A DNA stretch of 48,113 nucleotides, from NCBI GenBank assembly GCA_020723165.1, contig DYJK01000014.1:1-48113 (forward strand), read 5' to 3'. Each line of letters begins with the position of its first letter. Positions within the stretch are counted from its first letter, which is position 1. Both the position numbers and the translations under genes were made by a program. Of the stretch, positions 19,336-28,854 are shown piece by piece. The notes beneath the pieces were generated by a model. That model was not told the origin of the DNA. It made no database searches and was given only the letters and a program-made list of their open reading frames with translations. This DNA comes from Melioribacter roseus. GTDB lineage: Bacteria > Bacteroidota > Ignavibacteria > Ignavibacteriales > Melioribacteraceae.

Positions 19336-20699
19336 GTGTTGTTGATTATTCACAAGAATTATCTGTTGTAGAAGGCAAGCCGCCTTTAAGATCGCTGGAT
19401 GATCTAATTGCGAAACCGCTTGAAGTAAAACCTGATAGAAAGTTTTACATTGCACTTTCTGTTACACTATCGATGCTCGGACTTTTTGTGATCGGGTTGG
19501 CACTTACATTTTGGTATGGTATCGGAATGTGGGGCAACAATAACCCGGTCGGTTGGGCTTTCGATATTGTTAACTTTGTTTTTTGGGTTGGTATCGGTCA
19601 TGCCGGAACCCTAATCTCTGCTATTTTATTTTTGTTCAGACAAAAATGGAGAACCGGTATTGCAAGGTTTGCAGAAGGAATGACAATCTTTGCAGTGATG
19701 ACGGCTCTCTTGTTCCCGTTGATTCACGTAGGACGGCCATGGTTAGATGGATGGCTGCTTCCTTATCCAAATCAACATGGAGTTTGGACAAATTTTACAT
19801 CACCGCTCTTGTGGGATGTGTTTGCTGTTTCCACATACTTTGCCGTATCACTAATATTCTGGTATGTTGGATTAATACCGGATTTTGGTTCATTGCGTGA
19901 AAGAGCAACGGGCAAATTCAAAAAAATAATTTACTCTACATTCAGTTTGGGATGGAGATTTTCTAATCGTCATTGGCACCATTATGAAATGGTTTATTTA
20001 ATCCTTGCCGGTTTTGCTACACCGTTAGTTCTCTCCGTACATACAATAGTGAGTTTCGATTTTGCTGTTTCGATAATACCCGGATGGCACACAACGATAT
20101 TCCCCCCATACTTTGTTGCCGGTGCTGTCTTTTCGGGATTTGCAATGGTACAGAATGTGCTGATCGCAGTAAGAAAAATTTTCAATTATGAACATATAAT
20201 TACAGTTGATACGCTCGAAAAGATGAACAAGATTATGCTTGTTACCGGTTCGATGGTCGGTTATGCGTATGCAATGGAATTTTTTATTGCGTGGTACAGC
20301 GGAGTTCAAGCTGAAACTTTTACATTTTTTAATAGGGCATTAGGTCCGTATGCTTGGGCATACTGGATTATGGTTACATGCAATGTAATTTCTCCGCAGC
20401 TTTTTTGGGTGAAGAAGATCAGAAGGTCAGTACCGGTAATGTTTGTAATTGCAATCTTTGTTAATGTTGGTATGTGGTTCGAAAGATTTGTAATTGTTGT
20501 TACGTCATTATCAAGAGATTTTCTGCCATCAAGCTGGGCTTATTATACACCTACTTATGTTGATTTTATGATATTGATCGGCAGCTTTGGATTTTTCTTC
20601 ACATGGATTTTGTTGTTCACAAAAGCATTACCGGTAGTCTCAATGGCTGAAGTAAAAGCAGTTGTGGATGGTTCGCAGCCATCACATGAGGATCATTAA
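19332..20699 (+). CDS. actC: Alternative complex III NrfD-like membrane subunit ActC
   Basis: 455 residues, GTG start overlapping the actB stop by four bases. After a ~40-residue cytoplasmic head there are about ten membrane helices. [20 protein letters not shown] (with H90) is the conserved NrfD/PsrC-type segment near the quinol site; HVGRPW follows the next helix pair. ActC oxidises menaquinol and hands electrons to ActB. It is related to ActF in the same operon. Ends with EDH two bases before the next gene. Confidence 0.94.
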   Translation: MSVVDYSQELSVVEGKPPLRSLDDLIAKPLEVKPDRKFYIALSVTLSMLGLFVIGLALTFWYGIGMWGNNNPVGWAFDIVNFVFWVGIGHAGTLISAILFLFRQKWRTGIARFAEGMTIFAVMTALLFPLIHVGRPWLDGWLLPYPNQHGVWTNFTSPLLWDVFAVSTYFAVSLIFWYVGLIPDFGSLRERATGKFKKIIYSTFSLGWRFSNRHWHHYEMVYLILAGFATPLVLSVHTIVSFDFAVSIIPGWHTTIFPPYFVAGAVFSGFAMVQNVLIAVRKIFNYEHIITVDTLEKMNKIMLVTGSMVGYAYAMEFFIAWYSGVQAETFTFFNRALGPYAWAYWIMVTCNVISPQLFWVKKIRRSVPVMFVIAIFVNVGMWFERFVIVVTSLSRDFLPSSWAYYTPTYVDFMILIGSFGFFFTWILLFTKALPVVSMAEVKAVVDGSQPSHEDH

Positions 20700-20701
20700 T
20701 A

Positions 20702-21841
20702 ATGAATGAGAAGATTCTATATAGTTATACCGGGGTATTTAATTCTCCCAATGCAATTATTAATGCGGCAGAAAAAGTATCCGAAAAAGGATATAAAAAA
20801 TATGACGTTCATACACCGTATCCGCTTCATGGTATGAACAAAGCGATGAAATTACCACCATCGAAACTTGGTTATGTTGCTTTGGTAATTGGTCTATCGG
20901 GAGCGTTATCGGCATTACTTTTAATGTTTTGGATGTCGGCTGTCGATTACCCGATTGTGATTGGCGGTAAACCTCTGTTTTCATTCCCGGCATACGTCCC
21001 GGTAATTTTCGAAGTAACTGTTCTGTCTGCTTCAATCGCTACAGTGCTAACCATGCTCTTTATATTTTTTAAACTTCCCAATAATGCACATCCGCTTCAT
21101 GGTACAGAATATATGAAGAATGTTGCTGCTGATAAATACGGAATTTCAATTCAAGCCGAAGATGAAAAGTTTGACGAAGTTGAAGTTAAAAAACTATTAG
21201 AAGAGTGTGGTGCTATCAATATTACGGCAATCTACTACGATGAAGAAGAAATTAATCACAAGCATAAAATTTTAGAACCAAAGTTCATCGGGTTTTTATT
21301 ATTCACCGCACTATTAACATCGGGTGTCTCCTATTTCACTTTAAATAAAGTATTGTATATGTCTCCATTTAATTGGATGATGGAACAGAATAAGTTAAAT
21401 CCACAATCCACATCAACAATTTTTGCTGATGGCTTTGGAATGAGAAATCCGGTTGAAGGAACTATACCAAGAGGATATTTACCTTATCCATACAAGGGTC
21501 AGCCCGAAGCTGCCGGGGTAAATCTTATCAATCCATTACCGGTAACAAAACAAATTTTAGATATCGGTCAAAAGAAATTTGATATTTATTGCAGTCCTTG
21601 TCACGGTTTTAATGGAGAGGGTGATAGTAGATTACGCGGACAATTTCCAAACCCACCAAGCTTGCACTCGGAAAAAGTCCGTACATGGTCCGATGGAAGA
21701 ATTTTCCATGTTATAACTGATGGGCAGAATATAATGCCTTCATATTCTTCCCAGCTGAATACAGACGAAAAGTGGGCAGTCGTACATTACATACGTACTT
21801 TGCAAAGAGCTCTCAATGCTAAGGAGTCTGATTTACAATGA
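20702..21841 (+). CDS. actDE: Fused ActD-ActE: DUF3341 membrane subunit plus monoheme cytochrome c
   Basis: 379 residues combining two ACIII subunits usually encoded separately. Residues 1-190 are ActD-like (DUF3341): a soluble start, two membrane helices (about 56-78 and 99-124), the HPLHG motif repeated at 41-44 and 130-133, and an acidic segment (EECGAINI). Residues 195-379 are ActE-like: one membrane helix (195-213), the RNPVEGTIPRG segment (248-258), heme motif CSPCH (297-301) and a probable axial M345 in GQNIMPSY. The frame is continuous, with no stop or start signal between halves, so this looks like a true fusion. The next gene overlaps by four bases (ATGA) with an AAGGAG ribosome site. 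Confidence 0.88.
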   Translation: MNEKILYSYTGVFNSPNAIINAAEKVSEKGYKKYDVHTPYPLHGMNKAMKLPPSKLGYVALVIGLSGALSALLLMFWMSAVDYPIVIGGKPLFSFPAYVPVIFEVTVLSASIATVLTMLFIFFKLPNNAHPLHGTEYMKNVAADKYGISIQAEDEKFDEVEVKKLLEECGAINITAIYYDEEEINHKHKILEPKFIGFLLFTALLTSGVSYFTLNKVLYMSPFNWMMEQNKLNPQSTSTIFADGFGMRNPVEGTIPRGYLPYPYKGQPEAAGVNLINPLPVTKQILDIGQKKFDIYCSPCHGFNGEGDSRLRGQFPNPPSLHSEKVRTWSDGRIFHVITDGQNIMPSYSSQLNTDEKWAVVHYIRTLQRALNAKESDLQ

Positions 21842-23025
21842 GTACAACTCAAAATTTTGAATATCAGAAAAAACAAATTCCAAAAAAGATTCAAACAATC
21901 GGGTTAGCATTATTTTTAATTGGATTGATTACTGTTGGTATCGGTTATATAACTGATACAACGAGAGTTGCCTTTAATAATATTATAATATTTTCATTCT
22001 TAACAAGCATCGGTCTTGGCTCTTTGTTCCTTGTAGCAATAGAGTATTTAGGCGGAGCTGTTTGGAGTACCCCATTCAGAAGAGTTCCTGAATTTTTATC
22101 TGCAACACTTTTACTACTGCCATTTATAGTGCTGCCTTTATTGTTTTCAATGGGGAATATTTTTCATTGGCTGCATCCCGAAGTAATGAATGCAGATAAG
22201 ATATTAAAAAGTAAAGCGCCGTATTTGGATATTACATTTTTCATAATACGCGTAGCAGCATTCATTGTTATCTGGATTTTGTTCTATCTATTAATTACAA
22301 GAAATTCTAAGAAACAAGATATCGTAAATGATCAATCGCTGACGAAGAAAAACATAAAACTTTCCGCAGTATTCATCCCATTTTTTGCGCTAACAATTTC
22401 ATTTACAGCTATTGATTGGTTGATGAGTCTTGAACCGCATTGGTTCTCAACAATATATGGCGTCTATTATTTTTCAGGATCGGTATTAGCCGCACTTGCT
22501 GCATCAACAATAATTATTGTTTTACTTAATGAGAACGGTTACTTAGTAAAAGGATTAAAACCAGACCACTATTACAGCTTGGGCGCATTACTGTTTGCGT
22601 TTACTAATTTCTGGGCATACATCGCTTTCAGTCAATACCTATTGATTTGGTACGCAAATCTACCGGAAGAAACATTTTGGTTTTTACAAAGATGGGATGG
22701 AAACTGGATAATAATTTCTATTGGATTAATCTTTATACGATTTGTGATACCATACTTTGGATTACTTTCACAACCATCCAAGATGAATCCCAAAAGATTA
22801 TTAATTATGTCATCAGTCATTTTATTTGCACACTGGTACGATTTGTACTGGCTGGCAATGCCAAATTATAGCAAGGATGGTTTTATTCTTGGATGGCAAG
22901 AGTTAGGATTTATTTTATTTGCAGTCGGTTTGATAATGTTGATTTTTAACTTCATGGCAAAGAAAAATAATTTAGTGCCGATTGGTGATCCAAAACTTAA
23001 ACGTGGAATAGATTTCAGGTTATAA
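21838..23025 (+). CDS. actF: Alternative complex III membrane subunit ActF
   Basis: 395 residues with about ten membrane helices, beginning with a short charged cytoplasmic head. Segments such as FLVAIEYLGGAVWSTPFRRVPE, AIDWLMSLEPHWFSTIYGVYYF and LIWYANLPEETFWFLQRW are characteristic of ActF. Homologous to ActC, but in structures of the complex it is thought to lack the Fe-S partner and may serve in proton movement; that role is literature-based and not visible here. The start ATG lies in the actDE stop region. Confidence 0.93.
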   Translation: MSTTQNFEYQKKQIPKKIQTIGLALFLIGLITVGIGYITDTTRVAFNNIIIFSFLTSIGLGSLFLVAIEYLGGAVWSTPFRRVPEFLSATLLLLPFIVLPLLFSMGNIFHWLHPEVMNADKILKSKAPYLDITFFIIRVAAFIVIWILFYLLITRNSKKQDIVNDQSLTKKNIKLSAVFIPFFALTISFTAIDWLMSLEPHWFSTIYGVYYFSGSVLAALAASTIIIVLLNENGYLVKGLKPDHYYSLGALLFAFTNFWAYIAFSQYLLIWYANLPEETFWFLQRWDGNWIIISIGLIFIRFVIPYFGLLSQPSKMNPKRLLIMSSVILFAHWYDLYWLAMPNYSKDGFILGWQELGFILFAVGLIMLIFNFMAKKNNLVPIGDPKLKRGIDFRL

Positions 23026-23027
23026 AA

Positions 23028-23972
23028 ATGGAATTGAACCAAAAGAAAAAAATTGAGGAAGAAATTAATTTTAAGGAACTTCTAAAATCTCCAATTCGTT
23101 TATTCGGTTGGGTATTTGTTTACTTCTTTTTAATTCTCCTGGTATTAGGAATATTCTTCGGTCATAAATTAATCCCTATTTCTTTTAATATACAATCAGT
23201 TGGAATTATTGATAGTACGACTATTAAAAAAGAAATTCCGGAATCAAAAGGCGGTATCATACCGGCAGTAGATTTAACATCTATTAAAACTCCCGGCTCT
23301 GAGATGATTGCGAAAGGGAAAGAATTGTACGATGCAAACTGTCAATCATGTCACGGTGCAAATGGTATGGGCGATGGACCGGCTGGAATTGCATTGAACC
23401 CTAAACCACGAAATTTTCATACAGCTGATGGCTGGACTAACGGTAGAACCATTGATGCGATGTATAAGACTTTACAAGAAGGTATTCTTACAAGAGGAAT
23501 GGCAGCTTATGAATACTTGCCGCCTCAAGATCGTTTAGATATTATCAATTATATAAGAACATTTACCGAATTTCCTCCAATTACAGACGAACAGATAAAT
23601 AGTTTGGATAATACTTATAATTTGTCGGTTGGGATTAATAAACCGAACACTATCCCAATTCAAAAGGCAAAAATAAAATTAGAAGAAGATAGTTATGATT
23701 TACAAACAGTAGTTATTAACCTGAGAACAAAGATTATTCAAGATAAAGAGAATACTGCAGCTAAATTGTTAATTACCAATTCTTTGGATTTGAACAAAGT
23801 TCTGCTTTCTTTTATCAATTTACCCGTTAAATCTTTCGATGATTATGCAGCCGGTTTAACAAATGCTCCTTTAACGTTAGGTTATAGACCTACAATTTTA
23901 CAGCTATCATCTAGTGAAATAAAAGCTGTATATGGTTATTTGAATACAATATCAGCTAAATATAGATCATGA
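23028..23972 (+). CDS. Membrane-anchored monoheme cytochrome c with C-terminal extension
   Basis: 314 residues. One membrane helix (about 25-45) anchors a periplasmic cytochrome c domain: CQSCH at 105-109, then GPAGIALNPKPRNFH, and methionine candidates in GILTRGMAAYEYL. After the cytochrome domain (ending near 190) a ~125-residue tail has no heme motif and no family I recognise. It occupies the place where some ACIII operons carry ActE, but ActE is already fused to ActD, so this is probably the link carrying electrons from ACIII to the oxidase, whose subunit II has no heme domain. That role is inference. Confidence 0.75.
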   Translation: MELNQKKKIEEEINFKELLKSPIRLFGWVFVYFFLILLVLGIFFGHKLIPISFNIQSVGIIDSTTIKKEIPESKGGIIPAVDLTSIKTPGSEMIAKGKELYDANCQSCHGANGMGDGPAGIALNPKPRNFHTADGWTNGRTIDAMYKTLQEGILTRGMAAYEYLPPQDRLDIINYIRTFTEFPPITDEQINSLDNTYNLSVGINKPNTIPIQKAKIKLEEDSYDLQTVVINLRTKIIQDKENTAAKLLITNSLDLNKVLLSFINLPVKSFDDYAAGLTNAPLTLGYRPTILQLSSSEIKAVYGYLNTISAKYRS

Positions 23973-24772
23973 TACAAAAGAAAGTAAGATTCATATTTTA
24001 TTTATTCGTAATAAGTTATGTCTGGCACTTCAGCTATATCTCCGCACAGAGTACGATAAAAGTGGGTATTGATGAAAAGCTCGGCAATAAATTACCGATG
24101 GATCTGAAGTTTACTACAAGTGATTCGAATTCAGTTACATTAAAAGAACTGATAGATAAGCCCGTGCTCCTTGCTTTTGTTTATTATGAATGCCCCGGTA
24201 TATGCAGCCCGATGTTGAATGAATTGTCATGGACAATTGACAAAATTCAGTTAGAGCCAGGAGAAGATTTCAAGATTATTACATTGAGTTTTGATAACCG
24301 CGAGACACCGGGTATAGCTGCAAAATGGAAAAAGAATTATTTCCAAACTATTAAAAGACAGATGGACCAATCCGATTGGATATTTCTAACCGGTGATAGT
24401 GCAAACATTAAAAAATTAACCGATGCTGCCGGGTTCTATTACAAGAAAAGTAATGACGATCAATTCATTCACGCCGGTACAATTGTTACAATTTCTCCAG
24501 AAGGGAAAATTTCCCGTTATTTATTCGGTACTTCTTTCAACCCATTCGATGTTAAGATGGCATTGATTGATGCTAAAGCCGGCAAAACAAATCCGACTAT
24601 TACGAGGGTGCTGGAATTTTGTTTTAGCTATGATCCGGAAGGAAGACAATATACACTAAATGTTACAAGAATCATCGGTTCAATTATGCTCTTAGGTGTT
24701 GGAATATTTCTCGCTGTGTTAATTATCAAGAAAAAGAAAAATAAGAATGAGGGAGTAGAAGTAAATGAGTAA
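23969..24772 (+). CDS. SCO1/SenC-type copper chaperone for cytochrome oxidase
   Basis: 267 residues. Signal peptide 1-27; thioredoxin-like domain with the copper motif CPGIC (C75, C79) and H168 in FIHAGTIV, the three expected ligands. A single membrane helix near the C-terminus (about 232-255), ending in a lysine-rich tail, is an extra anchor not present in typical SCO1 proteins. It delivers copper to the CuA site of oxidase subunit II, encoded four genes downstream. Overlaps the preceding gene by four bases (ATGA) and the next by eight. Confidence 0.9.
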   Translation: MIQKKVRFIFYLFVISYVWHFSYISAQSTIKVGIDEKLGNKLPMDLKFTTSDSNSVTLKELIDKPVLLAFVYYECPGICSPMLNELSWTIDKIQLEPGEDFKIITLSFDNRETPGIAAKWKKNYFQTIKRQMDQSDWIFLTGDSANIKKLTDAAGFYYKKSNDDQFIHAGTIVTISPEGKISRYLFGTSFNPFDVKMALIDAKAGKTNPTITRVLEFCFSYDPEGRQYTLNVTRIIGSIMLLGVGIFLAVLIIKKKKNKNEGVEVNE

Positions 24773-26402
24773 CGGTGCGGTTACCATAAACGAAAATAAT
24801 TTCTATCAGCAAAGTACAAATAAATATAGCGGAATACTTTCCTGGTTGTTAACTACCGATCACAAACGGATCGGTTTAATGTATGGAATGGGTATCATCG
24901 TATTCTTTTTAGTTGGCGTGATTATCGGTGTTCTAATGAGACTCGAACTTATTGCACCGGGCAAAACTCTGATGGATGCTCAAACATATAATTCATTATT
25001 CACCTTGCATGGTGTTATAATGATTTTCTTGTTCATCATTCCAGGATTGCCGGCTATTTTCGGAAATTTTTTCCTACCCATTCAAATCGGTGCAAGGGAT
25101 GTTGCGTTTCCAAGATTGAATTTATTATCGTTCTATTTATATGTAATTGGTGCTCTTCTTGCATTACTTGCTGTTGTTATACCGGGCGGTGCCATTGATA
25201 CCGGCTGGACATTTTATATCCCGTACAGTGTAAGGAGTAATACAAATATTTCGTTGCCGCTTCTTGCAGCTTTTATTCTTGGGTTCTCGTCGATTCTTAC
25301 TGGTTTAAATTTTATTACTACCACACATCGTTTGCGCGCACCCGGCATGTCGTTTTTCAAGATGCCTTTGTTTGTTTGGGCCACTTATGCAACGGCGTGG
25401 GTTCAAATAATCGCTACACCGGTTATTGGTATTACGATTGTTCTTGTAATACTTGAAAGATTATTCGGTGTTGGAATTTTTGATCCGGCTCTTGGAGGCG
25501 ATCCAATTTTATTCCAGCATTTGTTCTGGATCTATTCTCACCCGGCTGTTTATATAATGATTTTACCGGCTATGGGTGTCGTATCGGAAATCATACCGAC
25601 ATTTTCAAGACGTACAATTTTTGGATACAAAGCAATTGCAATGTCTTCATTAGCAATCGCATTTGTGGGCTATTTGGTTTGGGCTCATCACATGTTTACG
25701 AGTGGAATGAGTGATACATCAAGATGGATTTTTTCTTTACTTACATTCATAGTTGCTTTGCCAAGTGGTGTTAAGATATTCAACTGGGTTGCTACTATGT
25801 ACAAAGGTTCTATCGATCCCAAACCTCCGTTTCTCTGGGTGATGGCTTTTATATTTTTGTTCTCAATAGGAGGTTTAACCGGTTTAGTGTTAGGTTCACT
25901 AGCAACGGATATTCATGTTCACGATACGTATTTTGTTGTAGCGCATTTTCATTTTGTTATGTTCGGCGGAACGGGCACAATTTTCTTTGCCGCATTGCAC
26001 TACTGGTTCCCGAAAATATTCGGGAAAATGTATAGCGATAAATTAGCAAGAATTGGTGTTGCCGGATTCTTTGTCGGATTTTTAATGTTGTACTTCCCAA
26101 AATTTATTATGGGTTATATGGGAATGCCGAGAAGATATTACGATTATCTCCCCCAGTTTGCATCGCTGCAATTGGTATCAACAATCGGATCTTGGATATT
26201 ATCTACAACTATATTTTTTATCGTGGGATATTTGATTTATGCGTTCTTTAAAGGACCTAAAGCTAAAACAAATCCGTGGGGAGGTGTTACATTGGAATGG
26301 CATATTCCATCACCGCCGCCAATGGAAAATTTTGCATCAATTCCAACTATAACACATGAACCGTACGATTTTAGCCAACTTAAGGAGATGAAAAATGAGT
26401 AA
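24765..26402 (+). CDS. ctaD: Cytochrome c oxidase subunit I, A2-type heme-copper oxidase
   Basis: 545 residues, twelve or more membrane helices. H82 and H396 are heme a ligands, H394 the heme a3 ligand, and H259, H308 and H309 the CuB ligands; Y263 is the cross-linked tyrosine. The segment is YSHPAVY (257-263) instead of GHPEVY: the D-channel glutamate is replaced by the Tyr-Ser pair that defines A2-type oxidases, as in Rhodothermus marinus caa3. It reduces O2 to water and pumps protons. First of the structural genes in the unusual order I-III-IV-II. AAGGAG precedes the next ATG. Confidence 0.97.
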   Translation: MSNGAVTINENNFYQQSTNKYSGILSWLLTTDHKRIGLMYGMGIIVFFLVGVIIGVLMRLELIAPGKTLMDAQTYNSLFTLHGVIMIFLFIIPGLPAIFGNFFLPIQIGARDVAFPRLNLLSFYLYVIGALLALLAVVIPGGAIDTGWTFYIPYSVRSNTNISLPLLAAFILGFSSILTGLNFITTTHRLRAPGMSFFKMPLFVWATYATAWVQIIATPVIGITIVLVILERLFGVGIFDPALGGDPILFQHLFWIYSHPAVYIMILPAMGVVSEIIPTFSRRTIFGYKAIAMSSLAIAFVGYLVWAHHMFTSGMSDTSRWIFSLLTFIVALPSGVKIFNWVATMYKGSIDPKPPFLWVMAFIFLFSIGGLTGLVLGSLATDIHVHDTYFVVAHFHFVMFGGTGTIFFAALHYWFPKIFGKMYSDKLARIGVAGFFVGFLMLYFPKFIMGYMGMPRRYYDYLPQFASLQLVSTIGSWILSTTIFFIVGYLIYAFFKGPKAKTNPWGGVTLEWHIPSPPPMENFASIPTITHEPYDFSQLKEMKNE

Positions 26403-27021
26403 TCACAACGAAGCTGCTGCTATTAATCATGTTCATCGCGATGATGTTGGTGCAAAGATGGGAATGTGGTTATTTCTCTTTACGGAGGTTCTTCTTTTTG
26501 GCGGATTGTTTTTAATTTATGCTGTATATCGTTATCAATATCCTGATCAATTTCATTTAGCCGGTATGGAGTTGAATACCGGTATCGGTACTTTGAATAC
26601 AATTATATTATTAACGAGCAGTTTGACCGTAGCACTTTCAATTGCAGCAATGCAAAAGAATAATAAATTTTTATCGATGATGATGCTCTCGCTTACGTTG
26701 TTCTTTGCATTAATGTTCATGGTTAATAAATATTTCGAGTGGTCGGCAAAATTTTCACATGGTATTTACCCGGGCTCTCCTGAATTATTAAATCTTCCTA
26801 ATGGACAGATTTTATTTTTCGGACTTTATTATGTAATGACTGGTTTGCATGGTCTTCACGTTTTAGTTGGAGTTGTTCTGCTTTCTATCATGCTTTACTT
26901 AATTGCTAAAGATAAGATTACACCTGACCATTATACAAAACTCGAAAATTCCGGTTTGTACTGGCACTTAGTTGATTTGATCTGGATCTTCCTTTTCCCG
27001 TTATTCTATTTAATTCAATGA
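26395..27021 (+). CDS. ctaE: Cytochrome c oxidase subunit III
   Basis: 208 residues with five membrane helices, the short form of subunit III common in bacterial caa3-type oxidases. Family features are KMGMWLFLFTEVLLFGGLF, TGLHGLHVLVG and the ending YWHLVDLIWIFLFPLFYL. It stabilises subunit I. Overlaps ctaD by eight bases; an AAGGAG ribosome site sits before its ATG inside the end of ctaD. Confidence 0.95.
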   Translation: MSNHNEAAAINHVHRDDVGAKMGMWLFLFTEVLLFGGLFLIYAVYRYQYPDQFHLAGMELNTGIGTLNTIILLTSSLTVALSIAAMQKNNKFLSMMMLSLTLFFALMFMVNKYFEWSAKFSHGIYPGSPELLNLPNGQILFFGLYYVMTGLHGLHVLVGVVLLSIMLYLIAKDKITPDHYTKLENSGLYWHLVDLIWIFLFPLFYLIQ

Positions 27022-27028
27022 GGAATAC

Positions 27029-27322
27029 ATGTACGAAGAACACGCAAAACATACGGCTCATCCCGGATACAGCACATACATTATAGTATGGCTTGCATTA
27101 TTGGCTTTTACTTCGATCACGGTTACAATTGCCGGTGTAAGTCTCGGCCGGTATACACTTTTAGTTGCGCTGTTAATTGCAGCTATTAAATCAGCTTTGG
27201 TAATTAATATTTTTATGCACATTAAGTTTGATGAAAAGATTTTCAAAGTATTCCTTGCGTTAAGCGGTCTTACCTTATTGGTAATTTTTATCCTAACATT
27301 TTTTGATTTTATCTATCGTTGA
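27029..27322 (+). CDS. Cytochrome c oxidase subunit IV (prokaryotic type)
   Basis: 97 residues with three membrane helices. The start HPGYSTYIIVWLALLAFTSITV and the segment KSALVINIFMHIKFDEKIFKV are typical of the prokaryotic COX IV family. It is an accessory membrane subunit with no redox centre. It lies seven bases after subunit III and nine before subunit II. Confidence 0.9.
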   Translation: MYEEHAKHTAHPGYSTYIIVWLALLAFTSITVTIAGVSLGRYTLLVALLIAAIKSALVINIFMHIKFDEKIFKVFLALSGLTLLVIFILTFFDFIYR

Positions 27323-27331
27323 GGTTTGTAA

Positions 27332-27952
27332 ATGTCGCCAGCTCCAACACAGCATGTTGAAACTGTAGATTTTGTAATGTTATATATTGTAGGCATTTCC
27401 GTAATCCTTTTGATCGGGATTACAATTGCAATGGTCTACTTTGTATTTAAGTACAACAGAAAGAAAGGGCATCAGCCGGTTGATATTCATGGTAATATTT
27501 GGCTGGAAATTATATGGATAGCTATTCCTACCATTTTAGTTCTTTCTATGTTTTACTATGGTTATACCGGGTTTAGAGAATACCGCGATGTACCGGAAAA
27601 TGCTTACATAATTAAAGCAACTGCCCGTATGTGGGCATGGGAATTTAATTATGATAACGGGAAAAAATTAGACACTTTGTATGTGCCGCAAGGTGTTCCT
27701 ATCAAAGTTGAATTAACTTCTCAAGATGTAAATCATTCATTATACATCCCGGCATTTAGAATTAAAGAAGATGTGATTGTTGGCAGAACAAATTATCTTG
27801 CGTTCACCGCCAGGCAAACCGGCTCTTATGATATTGCTTGCGCCGAATATTGCGGATTGAATCACTCGATGATGTATACTAAAGTTAAAGTTCTTCCTGA
27901 AAATCAATTTTATACATGGCTTAATGCCAAAACAGATACAACCCAAAATTGA
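27332..27952 (+). CDS. ctaC: Cytochrome c oxidase subunit II (CuA), without cytochrome c domain
   Basis: 206 residues: two N-terminal membrane helices (about 14-38 and 56-78), then the cupredoxin domain. CuA ligands are complete: H135, C170, E172, C174, H178 and M181 in CAEYCGLNHSMM. The aromatic patch ARMWAWEFNYDNG is present. Unlike caa3 enzymes it stops right after the CuA domain, so no heme c is fused; electrons must come from a separate cytochrome such as the one at 23028-23972. It has no obvious cleavable signal. The position after subunits I, III and IV differs from the common order with II first. Confidence 0.95.
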   Translation: MSPAPTQHVETVDFVMLYIVGISVILLIGITIAMVYFVFKYNRKKGHQPVDIHGNIWLEIIWIAIPTILVLSMFYYGYTGFREYRDVPENAYIIKATARMWAWEFNYDNGKKLDTLYVPQGVPIKVELTSQDVNHSLYIPAFRIKEDVIVGRTNYLAFTARQTGSYDIACAEYCGLNHSMMYTKVKVLPENQFYTWLNAKTDTTQN

Positions 27953-28843
27953 GTGTTGATATTGTTGTTAATTAGAAAATATATCGATCTATTACTTGAA
28001 CTTTGCAAAGTGAGAATTACCTTCTTTGTAGCAGTTTCTACTTTTGTCGGATTTATTCTTCATTCGGGGAATATTTCCTTGCAAATAATTTTACCATCGT
28101 TAGGTGTATTTATATTAGCGAGTGGTTCTTCAGCTTTGAATGAATACCAGGAAAGAGAAGCCGATAAATTGATGCGTAGGACAAAGAGCAGACCGATACC
28201 TTCCGGTAGGATCAATGAAAAATCAGCTTTGTTAATATCGTTAGTATTATTGATAACCGGTTTTGCAGTAATATTTTTTTCATCTAATCTGAATGCCTTG
28301 CTGCTTGGTATATTGGCAGTTATATGGTACAATGTTATTTACACACCGCTGAAAAAAAAATATGTTATGGCAGTTGTACCGGGTTCTTTGATTGGTGCTA
28401 TACCTCCAGTTATTGGCTGGGCGGCTTCGGGCGGTAATCCATTTGATTTTGAAATACTCACCGTTGCACTTTTCTTTTTCATCTGGCAGATACCGCATTT
28501 TTGGTTACTTCTTCTAATTTACGGGGAAGATTATGAATCAGCCGGATTTCCAACATTAACACGAAAATTTTCAAGACAACAATTAGGCAGAATTACTTTT
28601 ATTTGGATTTCTGCATTAGTAACAAGTTGTCTGCTTATTCCGGTTTTCAATATTTCTTCGAATATTTATTCACTAATTGCGATGATACTATCCGGTGTGT
28701 GGCTGCTTTGGGAAACGAAATTTATTCTTAATGATATTATAGAGAAATTTATTTTTAGAAAAGCTTTTGTAAGTATAAATCTTTATGTACTTGCAATTAT
28801 TGTAATTCTATCAATTGATAAACTGCTACTTCAAGAAATTTAA
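27953..28843 (+). CDS. ctaB: Heme O synthase (protoheme IX farnesyltransferase)
   Basis: 296 residues from GTG at 27953, directly after the ctaC stop. UbiA-family prenyltransferase with about eight to nine helices. The motif NEYQEREADKLMRRTKSRPIPSG holds the first acidic/Arg site, and YGEDYESAGFPTL the second. It farnesylates heme B to heme O. No ctaA (heme A synthase) or ctaG is present in the window, so whether the oxidase uses heme A or O cannot be settled here. Confidence 0.93.
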   Translation: MLILLLIRKYIDLLLELCKVRITFFVAVSTFVGFILHSGNISLQIILPSLGVFILASGSSALNEYQEREADKLMRRTKSRPIPSGRINEKSALLISLVLLITGFAVIFFSSNLNALLLGILAVIWYNVIYTPLKKKYVMAVVPGSLIGAIPPVIGWAASGGNPFDFEILTVALFFFIWQIPHFWLLLLIYGEDYESAGFPTLTRKFSRQQLGRITFIWISALVTSCLLIPVFNISSNIYSLIAMILSGVWLLWETKFILNDIIEKFIFRKAFVSINLYVLAIIVILSIDKLLLQEI

Positions 28844-28854
28844 CGGTAGGGAAA

